Source of the DNA: Burkholderia diffusa
Lineage (GTDB): Bacteria; Pseudomonadota; Gammaproteobacteria; Burkholderiales; Burkholderiaceae
Reading direction: 5' to 3'
DNA length: 19,600 bases
NCBI RefSeq assembly: GCF_902499115.1
Contig: NZ_CABVPN010000052.1
Location: forward strand, 1-19,600
Position numbers and translations under genes: made by a program. Shown in pieces: positions 1-7,435 of the stretch. Each line of letters opens with the position of its first letter. Position 1 is the first letter of the stretch. The notes under the pieces were generated by a model. It did no database searches and was not told the origin of the DNA. It was given only the letters and a program-made list of their open reading frames with translations.

Positions 1-145
1 GCGTACATTGCGCGCCGGCTCCAGCGATGTCCGTTTTGTTCAGCGCCAAAGATCGATTTACTGACACAGTAAGACTAGGCGGGCTACCGGATAAACGGGG
101 TCGGGCGGTTCGAATCGAGGCATGGCGCAGATCCTTCTCGGTGAT

Positions 146-216
146 AGGGCAGCGCGGTTCGCTGCCCTGTGTTCGCGGAGCCATTCTATGCAGGGGAGGT
201 GCCAGTTTCTGGCACC
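146..216. repeat. Two short perfect hairpins in the left intergenic region
   Basis: Two perfect inverted repeats lie about 30 bases apart. The first has 9-bp arms at 146-154 and 160-168 with a 5-base loop. The second has 8-bp arms at 198-205 and 209-216 with a 3-base loop. They lie 70-140 bases beyond the stop of the minus-strand DUF1330 gene, so they could help end that transcript. Neither is followed by a T-run on either strand, so they are not canonical intrinsic terminators. Otherwise 1-288 holds no gene I can support. The hairpins are seen directly; their function is unknown. Confidence 0.4.
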
Positions 217-288
217 ATTCGAACGCGCTTGTTGCATAGCATCGTTTCAAGGCATGATGAGCGAGCGAATGCTCGGCACGATCATCAG

Positions 289-699
289 CTACTGCGGCAG
301 TCCGTCAACAATGTACGCATTCGTGTGGCCGGAGTGCTGGCGGAACGGGCGGATTCGGGCGTACTCGGGCGAGTTGTACCACGCGCGGGCCAGGTCGATG
401 CTGTCAAACTCGATGATGATCAGACGATGGTTCGGCGGATTGCCCTCCAGCCCATCCACATGGCCTGCACGCACGATGTAACGTCCGCTGTAGCGTTTGA
501 ACGTTGCATCCACCTGATCGCGGTACGGCTTGATGCCTTCCGGATCGGTGAGTTCGAAGTCGGCGATGTAGTACGCCGGCGTTTTGCCATGCGTGAGTGG
601 GGATTGGGAAGTTGGCGTTTGAGCATGCGCGGCCAACGCACTCATGGTCAATGTAGCGGTCGCGCCGATTGCGGCAAGCAAGGCGTGTTTTCGTTTCAT
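289..699 (-). CDS. Exported DUF1330-family protein
   Basis: A 136-residue protein with a clear Sec signal peptide: MKRK, then a hydrophobic stretch, and a probable cleavage site after AHA near residue 26. The mature part is a DUF1330-type dimeric alpha/beta-barrel domain, with the pattern YYIADFELTD, a central GRYIVRAG and the NHRLIIIEFDS strand, then a YNSPEY segment typical of the family. I chose the ATG at 699 over a longer frame reaching 732 because a GGAG lies 8 bases upstream and the signal peptide then starts at once. It is the last gene of a probable LysR-ABM-DUF1330 minus-strand set, 25 bp after the ABM gene. DUF1330 proteins have no firmly assigned reaction and are usually cytosolic, so export is notable. 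The family call is secure, the function is not. Confidence 0.85.
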   Translation of the reverse strand: MKRKHALLAAIGATATLTMSALAAHAQTPTSQSPLTHGKTPAYYIADFELTDPEGIKPYRDQVDATFKRYSGRYIVRAGHVDGLEGNPPNHRLIIIEFDSIDLARAWYNSPEYARIRPFRQHSGHTNAYIVDGLPQ

Positions 700-724
700 G
701 CAGGGAACTCCATCGTGGGCAGGG

Positions 725-1147
725 TCAATCAACCGACTTCGGTTGCTGCGCTTTGGCGCTGAGCTGTACGGGCGTCGTTTCGATCAGCGTGCGCGACTGG
801 ATCATCCGCTGTGTGAGTGCGACATATTTCTTGAAGTGCGGAGATTCGATATGCGCCCGATAGGCTTCGTCGCTGGCATAGATCTCGAAGAAGCGCAGAT
901 GGTTCGGTTTGTCCTTGACGGCGACCGAGTAGATGGCGAGCACGCCGGGTTCGAGCCGGACGGAGTCGTCGATCTCTTCCTTGACGATCGCCTTGTAGTT
1001 CTCCAGTTGTGTGGGATCGATCACTAGTTCGGCGATGCGCACCACGGTCCTGTCCGGTTCCTGGGCATGCAGCACGTTCGTTTCGGGGCTGCAGAGCGTG
1101 GCTGCGGCAAGCAGCCATGTTCCCAGCCGAATGCGGCGTTCAGGCAT
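725..1147 (-). CDS. Exported antibiotic-biosynthesis-monooxygenase (ABM) domain protein
   Basis: A 140-residue protein with an N-terminal signal peptide (MPERRIRLG followed by a hydrophobic core, probable cleavage after LHA near residue 28). The rest matches the ABM / YgiN-like dimeric ferredoxin fold: a first strand RTVVRIAELVIDP, LENYKAIVKEE, EPGVLAIYSVAVKD, then the FFEIYASDEAYRAHIESPHFKKY segment, which is the family hallmark. Family members include quinol monooxygenases and heme-degrading enzymes, but the exact substrate cannot be read here. The start at 1147 (ATG) places the signal peptide first; the frame stays open upstream to 1258 but that extension lacks a signal and overlaps the LysR gene end. 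It lies 70 bp after the LysR stop and 25 bp before the DUF1330 gene, so co-transcription is likely. Confidence 0.85.
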   Translation of the reverse strand: MPERRIRLGTWLLAAATLCSPETNVLHAQEPDRTVVRIAELVIDPTQLENYKAIVKEEIDDSVRLEPGVLAIYSVAVKDKPNHLRFFEIYASDEAYRAHIESPHFKKYVALTQRMIQSRTLIETTPVQLSAKAQQPKSVD

Positions 1148-1217
1148 GTGAGGTCTCGCTGGTTTGGTTGATGTAGGGCGATGTTTTCGGATGGCGTGTT
1201 CGAACGGGACTGTGCGA

Positions 1218-2123
1218 TCACGCCTCGACGCATTTCGGCAGTTCCGAGGCGAGGACATCGATAGCCAGACGGCAGCGCAGAGGAAGATACTGCGCTGCCG
1301 GCCAAACGGCGTAGCCCTCGATGACGGCCGTCGGCCGATGTCCCCAGATCTCGATCAGTGCGCCATGTCGCATCCGGTCGCGAATCAGCCAGTAGGGCAC
1401 CCACGCCAGGCCCATGCCGTCGACAGCGGCATCGGCGATTGCCTCGAGATCGTCGAAACGCAAGCGCGAAGTGGGTTGAAAATCGACAAGCGTATCGGTC
1501 GCGTCAGGAAGCCGCCAGAGCAAACCGTGCTCGTTGCGCCAGTAGGGGAGCAGGTCGTGTTTCACCAGATCGGCCAGCGTATGCGGTTCACCTCTCGTTG
1601 CGAGATAGGCGGGCGATGCACACAATACCTTGCGCTGGTTGACCAGCAGGCGCGCGCGCAGCGTGGTGCCGGTACCCGCCACGCCGTTGCGCACCGCGAG
1701 ATCGAAACCCTCGGCGATCACGTCGACCTGACGATCGCTGAAGTTCAATTCCAGTTCTAGCTTCGGGTGCGCTCGCGCGTACGATCGCAGGATCGGGGCG
1801 ACGCAGTAGCGGCCGAACAGCGTGGGGAGCGTGACGCGCAACTTCCCGACCACTTCCCGGCGGCCGTTTTCCAGCATGGTTTCCGCAGCGCGCATCTCTT
1901 CGATCGCTCGAAGGCAGTGCTCGTAATATTGCTGTCCGTCCTCGGTCAGACACTGATTCCTGGTTGTGCGCTGAAACAACTGCACCCCGAGCCGCTCCTC
2001 AAGACGCGCGATAGCCTTTCCGACCGCCGAGCGCGTCAGCGAAAGCCGTTCACCGGCTTTCGCAAAGCCGCCTGCGTCGACGACCTCCACAAACAATTGC
2101 ACGCCATCGAATCGGTCACGCAC
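1218..2123 (-). CDS. LysR-type transcriptional regulator
   Basis: About 301 residues, the usual LysR length. The N-terminus carries the winged helix-turn-helix: FVEVVDAGGFAKAGERLSLT and RSAVGKAIARLEERLG (roughly residues 11-46), followed by QLFQRTTR. The C-terminal two-thirds is the periplasmic-binding-like effector domain, with a KLRVTLPTLFG linker and a DLAVRNG strand. I chose the GTG at 2123 because a GGAG sits 7 bases upstream on the minus strand; an alternative GTG at 2159 adds 12 residues but has no ribosome binding site. It is divergent from the flavodoxin-like gene across 182 bp, the classic LysR arrangement. It therefore probably controls the plus-strand genes from 2306 and itself. 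The inducer is unknown; an aldehyde, quinone or aromatic acid would fit the neighbours. Confidence 0.93.
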   Translation of the reverse strand: MRDRFDGVQLFVEVVDAGGFAKAGERLSLTRSAVGKAIARLEERLGVQLFQRTTRNQCLTEDGQQYYEHCLRAIEEMRAAETMLENGRREVVGKLRVTLPTLFGRYCVAPILRSYARAHPKLELELNFSDRQVDVIAEGFDLAVRNGVAGTGTTLRARLLVNQRKVLCASPAYLATRGEPHTLADLVKHDLLPYWRNEHGLLWRLPDATDTLVDFQPTSRLRFDDLEAIADAAVDGMGLAWVPYWLIRDRMRHGALIEIWGHRPTAVIEGYAVWPAAQYLPLRCRLAIDVLASELPKCVEA

Positions 2124-2185
2124 AGATTTGCTCCGCGATTGTAGAAATTGAGGAAGCACAGATGAGAATTATTTCCACCCATGCT

Positions 2186-2210
2186 TCTTAAAATTCTACT
2201 TTAAAGTGTT
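2186..2210. promoter_or_regulatory. A+T-rich dyad between LysR and flavodoxin genes, candidate LysR operator
   Basis: The intergenic region 2124-2305 contains a strongly A+T-rich core in otherwise G+C-rich DNA. It holds a TTAAA-N7-TTTAA dyad (2188-2204) overlapped by a perfect 10-bp palindrome ACTTTAAAGT (2198-2207). On the minus strand a TAGAAT hexamer, a possible -10 for the LysR gene, overlaps it. LysR regulators usually bind such interrupted dyads between divergent genes. The dyad is seen; operator function is inferred. Confidence 0.4.
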
Positions 2211-2305
2211 TAACCAGCAGCGTGATTTTCGGGTGCGCCTGTGAAGCGCTACCCGTTCAACCGACTCTCGGGAAGGGCAAACCTTCAAGGAAAGGACAAA
2301 CACAG

Positions 2306-2872
2306 GTGTTGATTTCAATCGTGCATGACAGTGGCTACGGCCACACCACGCGCGTGGCAGAGGCCGTCGCGGAAGGAGTTCGGCAGATCCATGGGGCCGA
2401 GGTGAAGCTGTTTGCAGTCGCTGATGGCGTCGATTGGGCAACGCTCGAAGCGAGCCACGCGATCATCTTCGGTTCGCCGACCTACAACGGCATGATCAGC
2501 GCCCGGCTCAAGCAGTTCTTCGAGGATTCCACGAAGGCTGCGTGGACCGCACTGAAATGGCGCAACAAGATCGCCGCAGGGTTCACGAACTCCGGTGCGC
2601 AGCACGGCGACAAGCTGAACTCGCTGGTATCGATGGCGCTGTTCGCTGCACAGCACGGGATGATCTGGGTTGGCCTCGATCTCATGCCCGGCAACAACAG
2701 CAGCACCGCCAGCGCTGACGATTTGAACCGGCTGGGCAGCTGGCTGGGTGTCATGACCCATGCGAACGTGGATCAGGCGCCCGATGTAGCGCCGCCGGCA
2801 AGCGACCTCATGACAGCCCAGTACCTCGGTCGCCGCGTGGCGACGATAGCCGGCCGCCTCCAACCCGTCTGA
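2306..2872 (+). CDS. Flavodoxin-like / WrbA-type NAD(P)H:quinone oxidoreductase family protein
   Basis: A 188-residue flavodoxin-fold protein. An FMN phosphate loop is visible as HDSGYGHTTRVAEAV (residues 7-21), and the second FMN loop as GSPTYNGMIS (56-65), followed by LKQFFEDS and a central KIAAGFTNSGAQHGDK strand and loop. WrbA-type and NADPH-dependent FMN reductases use FMN to reduce quinones by two electrons, avoiding semiquinones. I chose the GTG at 2306 because an AAGGA-like site precedes it and the first beta strand (LISIVHDS) then begins immediately; a GTG at 2222 would add 28 poorly structured residues. It is the first gene downstream of the LysR divergent region and 31 bp before the YciI-like gene, so it probably leads the regulated transcript. 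Quinone reduction is inferred from the family. Confidence 0.85.
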   Translation: MLISIVHDSGYGHTTRVAEAVAEGVRQIHGAEVKLFAVADGVDWATLEASHAIIFGSPTYNGMISARLKQFFEDSTKAAWTALKWRNKIAAGFTNSGAQHGDKLNSLVSMALFAAQHGMIWVGLDLMPGNNSSTASADDLNRLGSWLGVMTHANVDQAPDVAPPASDLMTAQYLGRRVATIAGRLQPV

Positions 2873-2903
2873 ACCGCTCTGCACCGCTTAAGGAAAACCA
2901 ACG

Positions 2904-3203
2904 ATGAAACTGCTTTGCCTCGATGTCCCCCAGCCGGGCGCCAGCCTCGAGAAATACCGGCCACACATGCAGGACGAAGCCCGCCATGCGTGGCAGATGT
3001 ACAAAGGGGGCATCATCCGCGACATCTATTTTCGACAGGACCGGCCCGGTGTCGCCATCATCGCGGAAGCCGAGTCTGTCGAGGCCGCAAGGAGTGCGCT
3101 TGCGGAGTTTCCGCTGGCCAAGGCCGGACTGATCGGCTGGGAAGTCATCCCCCTTGGCCCTTTCACCAACTGGGAGGCCCTATTCGCTCCCGGCAGTGCC
3201 TGA
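2904..3203 (+). CDS. Small YciI / muconolactone-isomerase-like alpha/beta-barrel protein
   Basis: A 99-residue cytosolic protein with no signal peptide. It starts with a beta strand (MKLLCLDVP), has a long helix around LEKYRPHMQDEARHAWQMY, then GIIRDIYFRQDRPGVAIIAEAES and a second helix VEAARSALAEFPLAKAGLIGWEVIPLGPF. This beta-alpha-beta plan with the FPLAKAGLI turn and W-E-V-I-P-L-GPF end matches the YciI / muconolactone delta-isomerase superfamily of dimeric ferredoxin-fold proteins. An AAGGA site lies upstream of the ATG. It is 31 bp downstream of the flavodoxin gene and 103 bp before the alcohol dehydrogenase, so it probably shares their transcript. No reaction can be assigned; members act in isomerisation or binding of ring-cleavage and other small molecules. 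It is the third alpha/beta-barrel protein in the first 3.2 kb. Confidence 0.75.
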   Translation: MKLLCLDVPQPGASLEKYRPHMQDEARHAWQMYKGGIIRDIYFRQDRPGVAIIAEAESVEAARSALAEFPLAKAGLIGWEVIPLGPFTNWEALFAPGSA

Positions 3204-3306
3204 GTCTCGGGCGTCGGGTGTATCACGATTGGTTTGTCATCGCATATGGCCTGATCGAGCCATCTTTCTACCGTGGTCGCGCGACGCGCGACGAGGACTA
3301 CACTCC

Positions 3307-4371
3307 ATGAATGCAACGGGCTTCGCAGCTTATTCGGCCAACGATCCGCTCCAACATCTCGACTTCAAGCGGCGAGCTCCTCGGCCAGACGATGTGGTGA
3401 TCGATATACTCTATTGCGGCGTCTGTCATACCGATCTGCACATGGCACGCAACCACGGCGGCTTCACCACCTATCCCATCGTGCCTGGCCACGAGATTAC
3501 AGGACGCGTGCGCCAGGTCGGCGAGAATGTGAGTCGGTTCAAGGCCGGCGACATGGTCGGCGTCGGTTGCATGGTCGATTCCTGTCAGCACTGCAAACCT
3601 TGTCTGAAGGGATGGGAGCAAGACTGCGTCGAGGGTTCCACCTTCAGTTACAACAGCGTCGATCGGCAGGACGGCAGCATCACGTATGGCGGCTACTCGG
3701 ACGTGATTGTCGTGCGCGACAAGTTCGTGCTGTCTCTCCCCGACGGCCTCGATCCAGCAGGCGCGGCACCGCTCCTTTGCGCCGGCATCACAACATGGTC
3801 GCCGCTGCTCCATTGGAATGTTGGGGCAGAGAGCAAGGTCGCGGTCATCGGGCTCGGCGGGCTAGGTCACATGGCCTTGAAACTGGCCAAGGCGCTCGGT
3901 GCCGATGTCACGCTGTTTACCCGTTCGGCGGGCAAGGAAGACGATGCGGTCCGCCTCGGTGCCGATCATGTGGTGCTGTCGAGTGACCCCGAACAAATGA
4001 AGGCCGTTACCGGCCGATTCGACGTGATCATTGACACGGTCCCTTATGATCACGACGTCAATCCCTACATGCCGACCATTGCATTGGAAGGCGTGCTGGT
4101 ACTAGTCGGCTACATGGGGCCACTCAGCACCCCTGTGAATGCCGGATCGGTTGTGCGTGGCCGCAAGGCGATCTCGGGGTCGTTCATCGGCGGCCTGCGC
4201 GATACCCAGCAAATGCTCGACTTCTGCGGCGAGCATGGCATCGTCTCGGACGTCGAGATGATCCCTATCCAGAAAATCAACGAAGCCTATGAACGCATGC
4301 TGAGAAGCGACGTGAAATATCGTTTCGTCATTGACATGGCTTCACTCAAAACCCCAGGACCGCAAGCATGA
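3307..4371 (+). CDS. Zinc-dependent NAD(P) alcohol dehydrogenase (MDR family, YahK/cinnamyl-alcohol type)
   Basis: A 354-residue medium-chain dehydrogenase. Catalytic zinc ligands are C40 (in CGVCHTDLH), H62 with E63 (GHEITG) and C158. Structural zinc ligands are C93, C96, C99 and C107. The Rossmann motif GLGGLG is at 182-187. This pattern matches the YahK / cinnamyl-alcohol dehydrogenase branch, which reduces many aldehydes to alcohols, usually with NADPH. The ATG at 3307 has GAGG about 10 bases upstream, while the frame stays open further upstream without homology. Its stop overlaps the start of the DJ-1 gene (ATGA, 4368-4371), which implies translational coupling. All zinc ligands and the nucleotide motif are intact, so it is probably active. 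The substrate is not readable; an aldehyde from the same pathway as the other oxidoreductases is likely. Confidence 0.92.
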   Translation: MNATGFAAYSANDPLQHLDFKRRAPRPDDVVIDILYCGVCHTDLHMARNHGGFTTYPIVPGHEITGRVRQVGENVSRFKAGDMVGVGCMVDSCQHCKPCLKGWEQDCVEGSTFSYNSVDRQDGSITYGGYSDVIVVRDKFVLSLPDGLDPAGAAPLLCAGITTWSPLLHWNVGAESKVAVIGLGGLGHMALKLAKALGADVTLFTRSAGKEDDAVRLGADHVVLSSDPEQMKAVTGRFDVIIDTVPYDHDVNPYMPTIALEGVLVLVGYMGPLSTPVNAGSVVRGRKAISGSFIGGLRDTQQMLDFCGEHGIVSDVEMIPIQKINEAYERMLRSDVKYRFVIDMASLKTPGPQA

Positions 4372-5066
4372 ACAGTACTCGCATCAAACCCATCCTGTGC
4401 GTGGTCACCAGCCACCCGATCCGCGGCGATTCGGGCGAGCCGACCGGTTTTGCGATGGTCGAGTTGACGCATCCGCTTGCCGTGTTCCAGGAAGCCGGCA
4501 TCCCGGTGGAAATCGCCTCGATTCGTGGCGGTCATCCGCCTATCGACTTCTTCGATCTGACGGATCCCGTCAATGAGCGCTACTGGCAGGACAAGCACTT
4601 TCGCGACGAGCTCGCCCATTCACGCGTGCTCGGCGATCTCGAACCGTCACGCTATTCGGCCGTTTTCTTTGCCGGTGGTCACGGCACAATGTGGGACTTC
4701 GCCGACAGCCCTGCTGTGCAGAAAGTCGTTCGCGAGATCTGGGAAGCCGGCGGCATCGTGTCGGCGGTCTGTCACGGACCAGCTGCGCTGGTTAACGCGA
4801 CGCTCTCCGACGGCAGCTACCTTGTAGCCGGCAAGAATCTTGCGTGTTTCACCGACGAGGAGGAAGCCGAGGTCAACTACACGAAGGTCGTGCCCTATCT
4901 GCTGGCGAGCACGCTAAAGCAGCGCGGTGCGATGCACCGTCCTGCGCTGAACTGGAGCGAGAATATCGTCATCGACGGCCGCCTCGTGACCGGCCAGAAT
5001 CCGGCGTCCGCGCATGGCGTGGGGCAAGCAGTCGTCAACCAGCTCAACTTCGGCCAGATAGCCTGA
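4368..5066 (+). CDS. DJ-1/PfpI family protein, Hsp31-like (type 1 glutamine amidotransferase fold)
   Basis: A 232-residue DJ-1/PfpI superfamily protein. The nucleophile elbow is visible as SAVCHGPAAL with C135 and H136, and the conserved acid is E32 (in FAMVELTHP). FFAGGHGTMWDF and the region around DEEEAEVNYTKVVPYLL are typical of the Hsp31 / HchA-like branch. Members act as glyoxalase III (methylglyoxal to lactate without glutathione) or as chaperone/deglycase-type proteins. It overlaps the alcohol dehydrogenase by four bases (ATGA), so the two are likely made together. That pairing with an aldehyde reductase supports a role against reactive carbonyls. A 220-bp gene-free stretch follows (5067-5286) with no clear terminator. 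Family and catalytic residues are seen; glyoxalase activity is inferred. Confidence 0.9.
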   Translation: MNSTRIKPILCVVTSHPIRGDSGEPTGFAMVELTHPLAVFQEAGIPVEIASIRGGHPPIDFFDLTDPVNERYWQDKHFRDELAHSRVLGDLEPSRYSAVFFAGGHGTMWDFADSPAVQKVVREIWEAGGIVSAVCHGPAALVNATLSDGSYLVAGKNLACFTDEEEAEVNYTKVVPYLLASTLKQRGAMHRPALNWSENIVIDGRLVTGQNPASAHGVGQAVVNQLNFGQIA

Positions 5067-5286
5067 AGTCGGAGCCAATCGTCGGGCTGGCGATTGCGGC
5101 GTCCTGGCCCAGGCTGTGGATCGCCGCATCGGTAGCGAAATCGGACGTGCCTGAGTGCCGGCATTGTCGGCGAGCATATTGCGGACCGGGCGCTTGGTCG
5201 TCCAGCCGCCTTGAGCCAATGCTCGACGAGCAGACATGTGCTGCAACGGTTTGCGTCACACCGCGCGACGAATCAGGAGGTGCAGC

Positions 5287-6270
5287 ATGATCAAGCGCAA
5301 ACTCGGCCAAGAGCTTGAAGTATCGGCCTTATCTCTCGGGGCGATGGGCTACGGCAAGGCGCGTGAATTGCCCGACCGTGCAGAGATGATCGCCCTCATT
5401 CGCACGGCCGTCGAGCGTGGCATGGACTTCTTCGACACCGCAGAAGTCTATGGCCCGTGGACCAATGAAGAGATGGTGGGCGAAGCCCTCGCACCTGTGC
5501 GTAACAAAGTCAGGATCGCGACCAAGTTCGGCTGGGACATCGATCAGGACACGGGCCAACACCGGGGCGGAGTCAACAGCAAGCCGGCTCAGATCCGCCG
5601 GTCCATCGAGGGCAGCTTGCGGCGCCTGCGTACTGACCATATCGACTTGTACTATCAGCACCGGGTTGACCCCGAAGTGCCTATGGAAGACGTCGCCGGC
5701 ACGGTGAAAGATTTGATAGCCGAGGGCAAGGTGCTGTGGTTCGGCATGTCCGAGGCGAGTGCGCAATCGATTCGCCGCGCGCATGCGGTGCAGCCGCTCG
5801 CGGCGCTGCAGAGCGAGTATTCCCTGTGGACCCGCGAGCCCGAGGCGGAGATCATCCCGACGCTCGAAGAGCTGGGTATCGGGCTGGTGCCATATAGCCC
5901 GCTTGGCAAGGGTTTTCTGACAGGCCGGATCGACGTCGACACCACTTTCGACAACTCCGACATCCGTGCGAAAACGCCGCGGTTTGCCGAAGAGGCCCGC
6001 GCCGCTAACCAGAAGCTGGTGGATCTCATCCGCGGAATCGGACAGAAACACGGCGCGACACCCGCCCAGATAGCGCTCGCATGGTTGCTGTCACAGAAGC
6101 CGTGGATCGTGCCTCTGTTCGGCACGCGCAAGCTCGAACGCTTCGAGGAGAACATCGGTGCGCTGAACGTGAGGCTGGATCAGGACGACCTCGACGTGAT
6201 CCGGCAGGCGAACATTGTCGTCAAGGGGGCTCGGTATCCGGAGGCCATGCTGCGCTTTTCCGGGCAATAG
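5287..6270 (+). CDS. Aldo/keto reductase (first of three, AKR13/YakC-like)
   Basis: A 327-residue (alpha/beta)8-barrel reductase. The catalytic tetrad is intact: D50 and Y55 (FFDTAEVYG), K80 (RIATKFGW) and H125 (YYQHRVDP). GMSEAS, QSEYSLWTREPE and VPYSPLGKGFLTG are the usual barrel strands, and VPLFGTRKLERFEEN near the C-terminus is the NADPH-binding segment. It resembles the AKR13 / YakC-type group of general aldehyde and ketone reductases. The ATG at 5287 is preceded by an excellent AGGAGGTG site. A 220-bp gap separates it from the DJ-1 gene, so it could have its own promoter, though none is obvious. It is only distantly like the other two reductases here, so it is not a recent local duplicate. 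Reduction of a carbonyl is well supported; substrate unknown. Confidence 0.92.
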   Translation: MIKRKLGQELEVSALSLGAMGYGKARELPDRAEMIALIRTAVERGMDFFDTAEVYGPWTNEEMVGEALAPVRNKVRIATKFGWDIDQDTGQHRGGVNSKPAQIRRSIEGSLRRLRTDHIDLYYQHRVDPEVPMEDVAGTVKDLIAEGKVLWFGMSEASAQSIRRAHAVQPLAALQSEYSLWTREPEAEIIPTLEELGIGLVPYSPLGKGFLTGRIDVDTTFDNSDIRAKTPRFAEEARAANQKLVDLIRGIGQKHGATPAQIALAWLLSQKPWIVPLFGTRKLERFEENIGALNVRLDQDDLDVIRQANIVVKGARYPEAMLRFSGQ

Positions 6271-6419
6271 ACCGGACGTGATCGCCAACACGACGTGTAT
6301 TGGCGGACGATGTGCGATGCCGGCATGCGCTCTGGGATTGCAGCAGATCGGCCGTCTTGCATCGGTCGTGTGGGTCCAGCCCATGGCAAACATTTCAACT
6401 GCGGTAGAGGGGGGCGGCA

Positions 6420-7412
6420 ATGAAGATCGTGGGAATCGAAGAACATGTCCTCCCGGCCGATATCAAGGACGCGTGGCTGACCATTCCCGGCGCAGATGAC
6501 GGTAGCCTGGACCTCAACACGGCTGTCCTCGACGAGCGCCTCGCCGACCTAGGCGAGAAACGGCTGGCTCTGATGGACGAAACCGGCGTTGAGCAGCAGG
6601 TTCTGTCGTTGACCACACCCGGCTTGAACAATCTCGGGGACCACGGTACTGGCTTGGCTCGACGCGTGAATGATCTGCTGGCTGAAACCGTGCACCGCAA
6701 TCCGGCGCGCTTCCAGGCACTCGCCGCGCTGCCGTTTGCCAGTCCGCATGCCGCGGCCGACGAACTGCGTCGAGCCGTGAAGGACCTGGGCGCCAAGGGC
6801 GCCATTCTCTATGGCCGGGTCGGCAACGAGCATCTCGATGATGCGCTGTTTGAACCCACTTATGCGTGTGCGGCCGAGCTCGGCGTCCCGTTGCTGATTC
6901 ATCCGCAAATTCCGCAGGCCGTCGTGCGAGATGTTTACTACGGCGGCTTTTCGGCATCGATCGATCTGGCCTTTTCGACATTCGGCCTTGGGTGGCACTA
7001 CGAGGCCGGCATTGAATTCTTGCGCATGGTTCTGGGGGGCGTTTTCGACCGCTATCCCGATTTGCAGGTGATACTCGGACACTGGGGTGAGGTCGTGATC
7101 TTCTATCTCGAGCGGCTTGCCATGCTGGATCGGGTGTCGAATTTGCAAAAGCCGCTTGTGGAATACGTGCGAGGCAACCTCTATCTGACGTCGAGCGGCA
7201 TGTTCAGCGAAAACTATCTGCGGCGCGCGATTGAAGCAGTCGGTCCGGATCGCATTCTTTTCTCCACTGATTATCCATACCAGTACCGTGCGGGCGGCGA
7301 CGCCAGGAATTTTGTAAACGGACTCGCTCTTGATGGCGGCGACAAGGTCAAATTTGCCCACGGGAACTGGGAACGGCTGTGCCGGAGAGCGACACCGCAT
7401 AGCCCCGAATGA
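6420..7412 (+). CDS. Metal-dependent amidohydrolase, 2,3-dihydroxybenzoate/ACMS decarboxylase-like
   Basis: A 330-residue amidohydrolase-2 family protein. Metal-site residues are visible: E7 and H9 (GIEEHV), H161 (LIHPQ), H221 (ILGHWGE) and D284 (FSTDYPYQ). This E-x-H / H / H / D set matches the non-oxidative decarboxylase branch (gamma-resorcylate, 2,3-dihydroxybenzoate, 5-carboxyvanillate, aminocarboxymuconate semialdehyde). These enzymes release CO2 from aromatic or enol acids using one divalent metal. A GAGGGG site precedes the ATG. It is 149 bp after the aldo/keto reductase and converges on the SDR gene with a 23-bp gap. In context it could decarboxylate an acid formed by the aldehyde oxidase. 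A hydrolase acting on a lactone remains possible. Family call is strong, substrate unknown. Confidence 0.88.
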   Translation: MKIVGIEEHVLPADIKDAWLTIPGADDGSLDLNTAVLDERLADLGEKRLALMDETGVEQQVLSLTTPGLNNLGDHGTGLARRVNDLLAETVHRNPARFQALAALPFASPHAAADELRRAVKDLGAKGAILYGRVGNEHLDDALFEPTYACAAELGVPLLIHPQIPQAVVRDVYYGGFSASIDLAFSTFGLGWHYEAGIEFLRMVLGGVFDRYPDLQVILGHWGEVVIFYLERLAMLDRVSNLQKPLVEYVRGNLYLTSSGMFSENYLRRAIEAVGPDRILFSTDYPYQYRAGGDARNFVNGLALDGGDKVKFAHGNWERLCRRATPHSPE

Positions 7413-7435
7413 TGATGCGAAGTCGGTGGATGTGC

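Noticed and set aside
106..122. tRNA T-loop-like GTTCGAATC near 110-118
   Set aside because: The bases on either side do not form the five-pair T stem, and no acceptor, D or anticodon arm can be drawn around it.
169..762. Plus-strand open frame across the DUF1330 gene
   Set aside because: No domain is recognisable and it lies opposite a gene with a signal peptide, ribosome site and family motifs.
5067..5286. Possible small gene between the DJ-1 and aldo/keto reductase genes
   Set aside because: Short frames in this 220-bp gap show no family resemblance or good ribosome binding site; most likely leader or spacer DNA.
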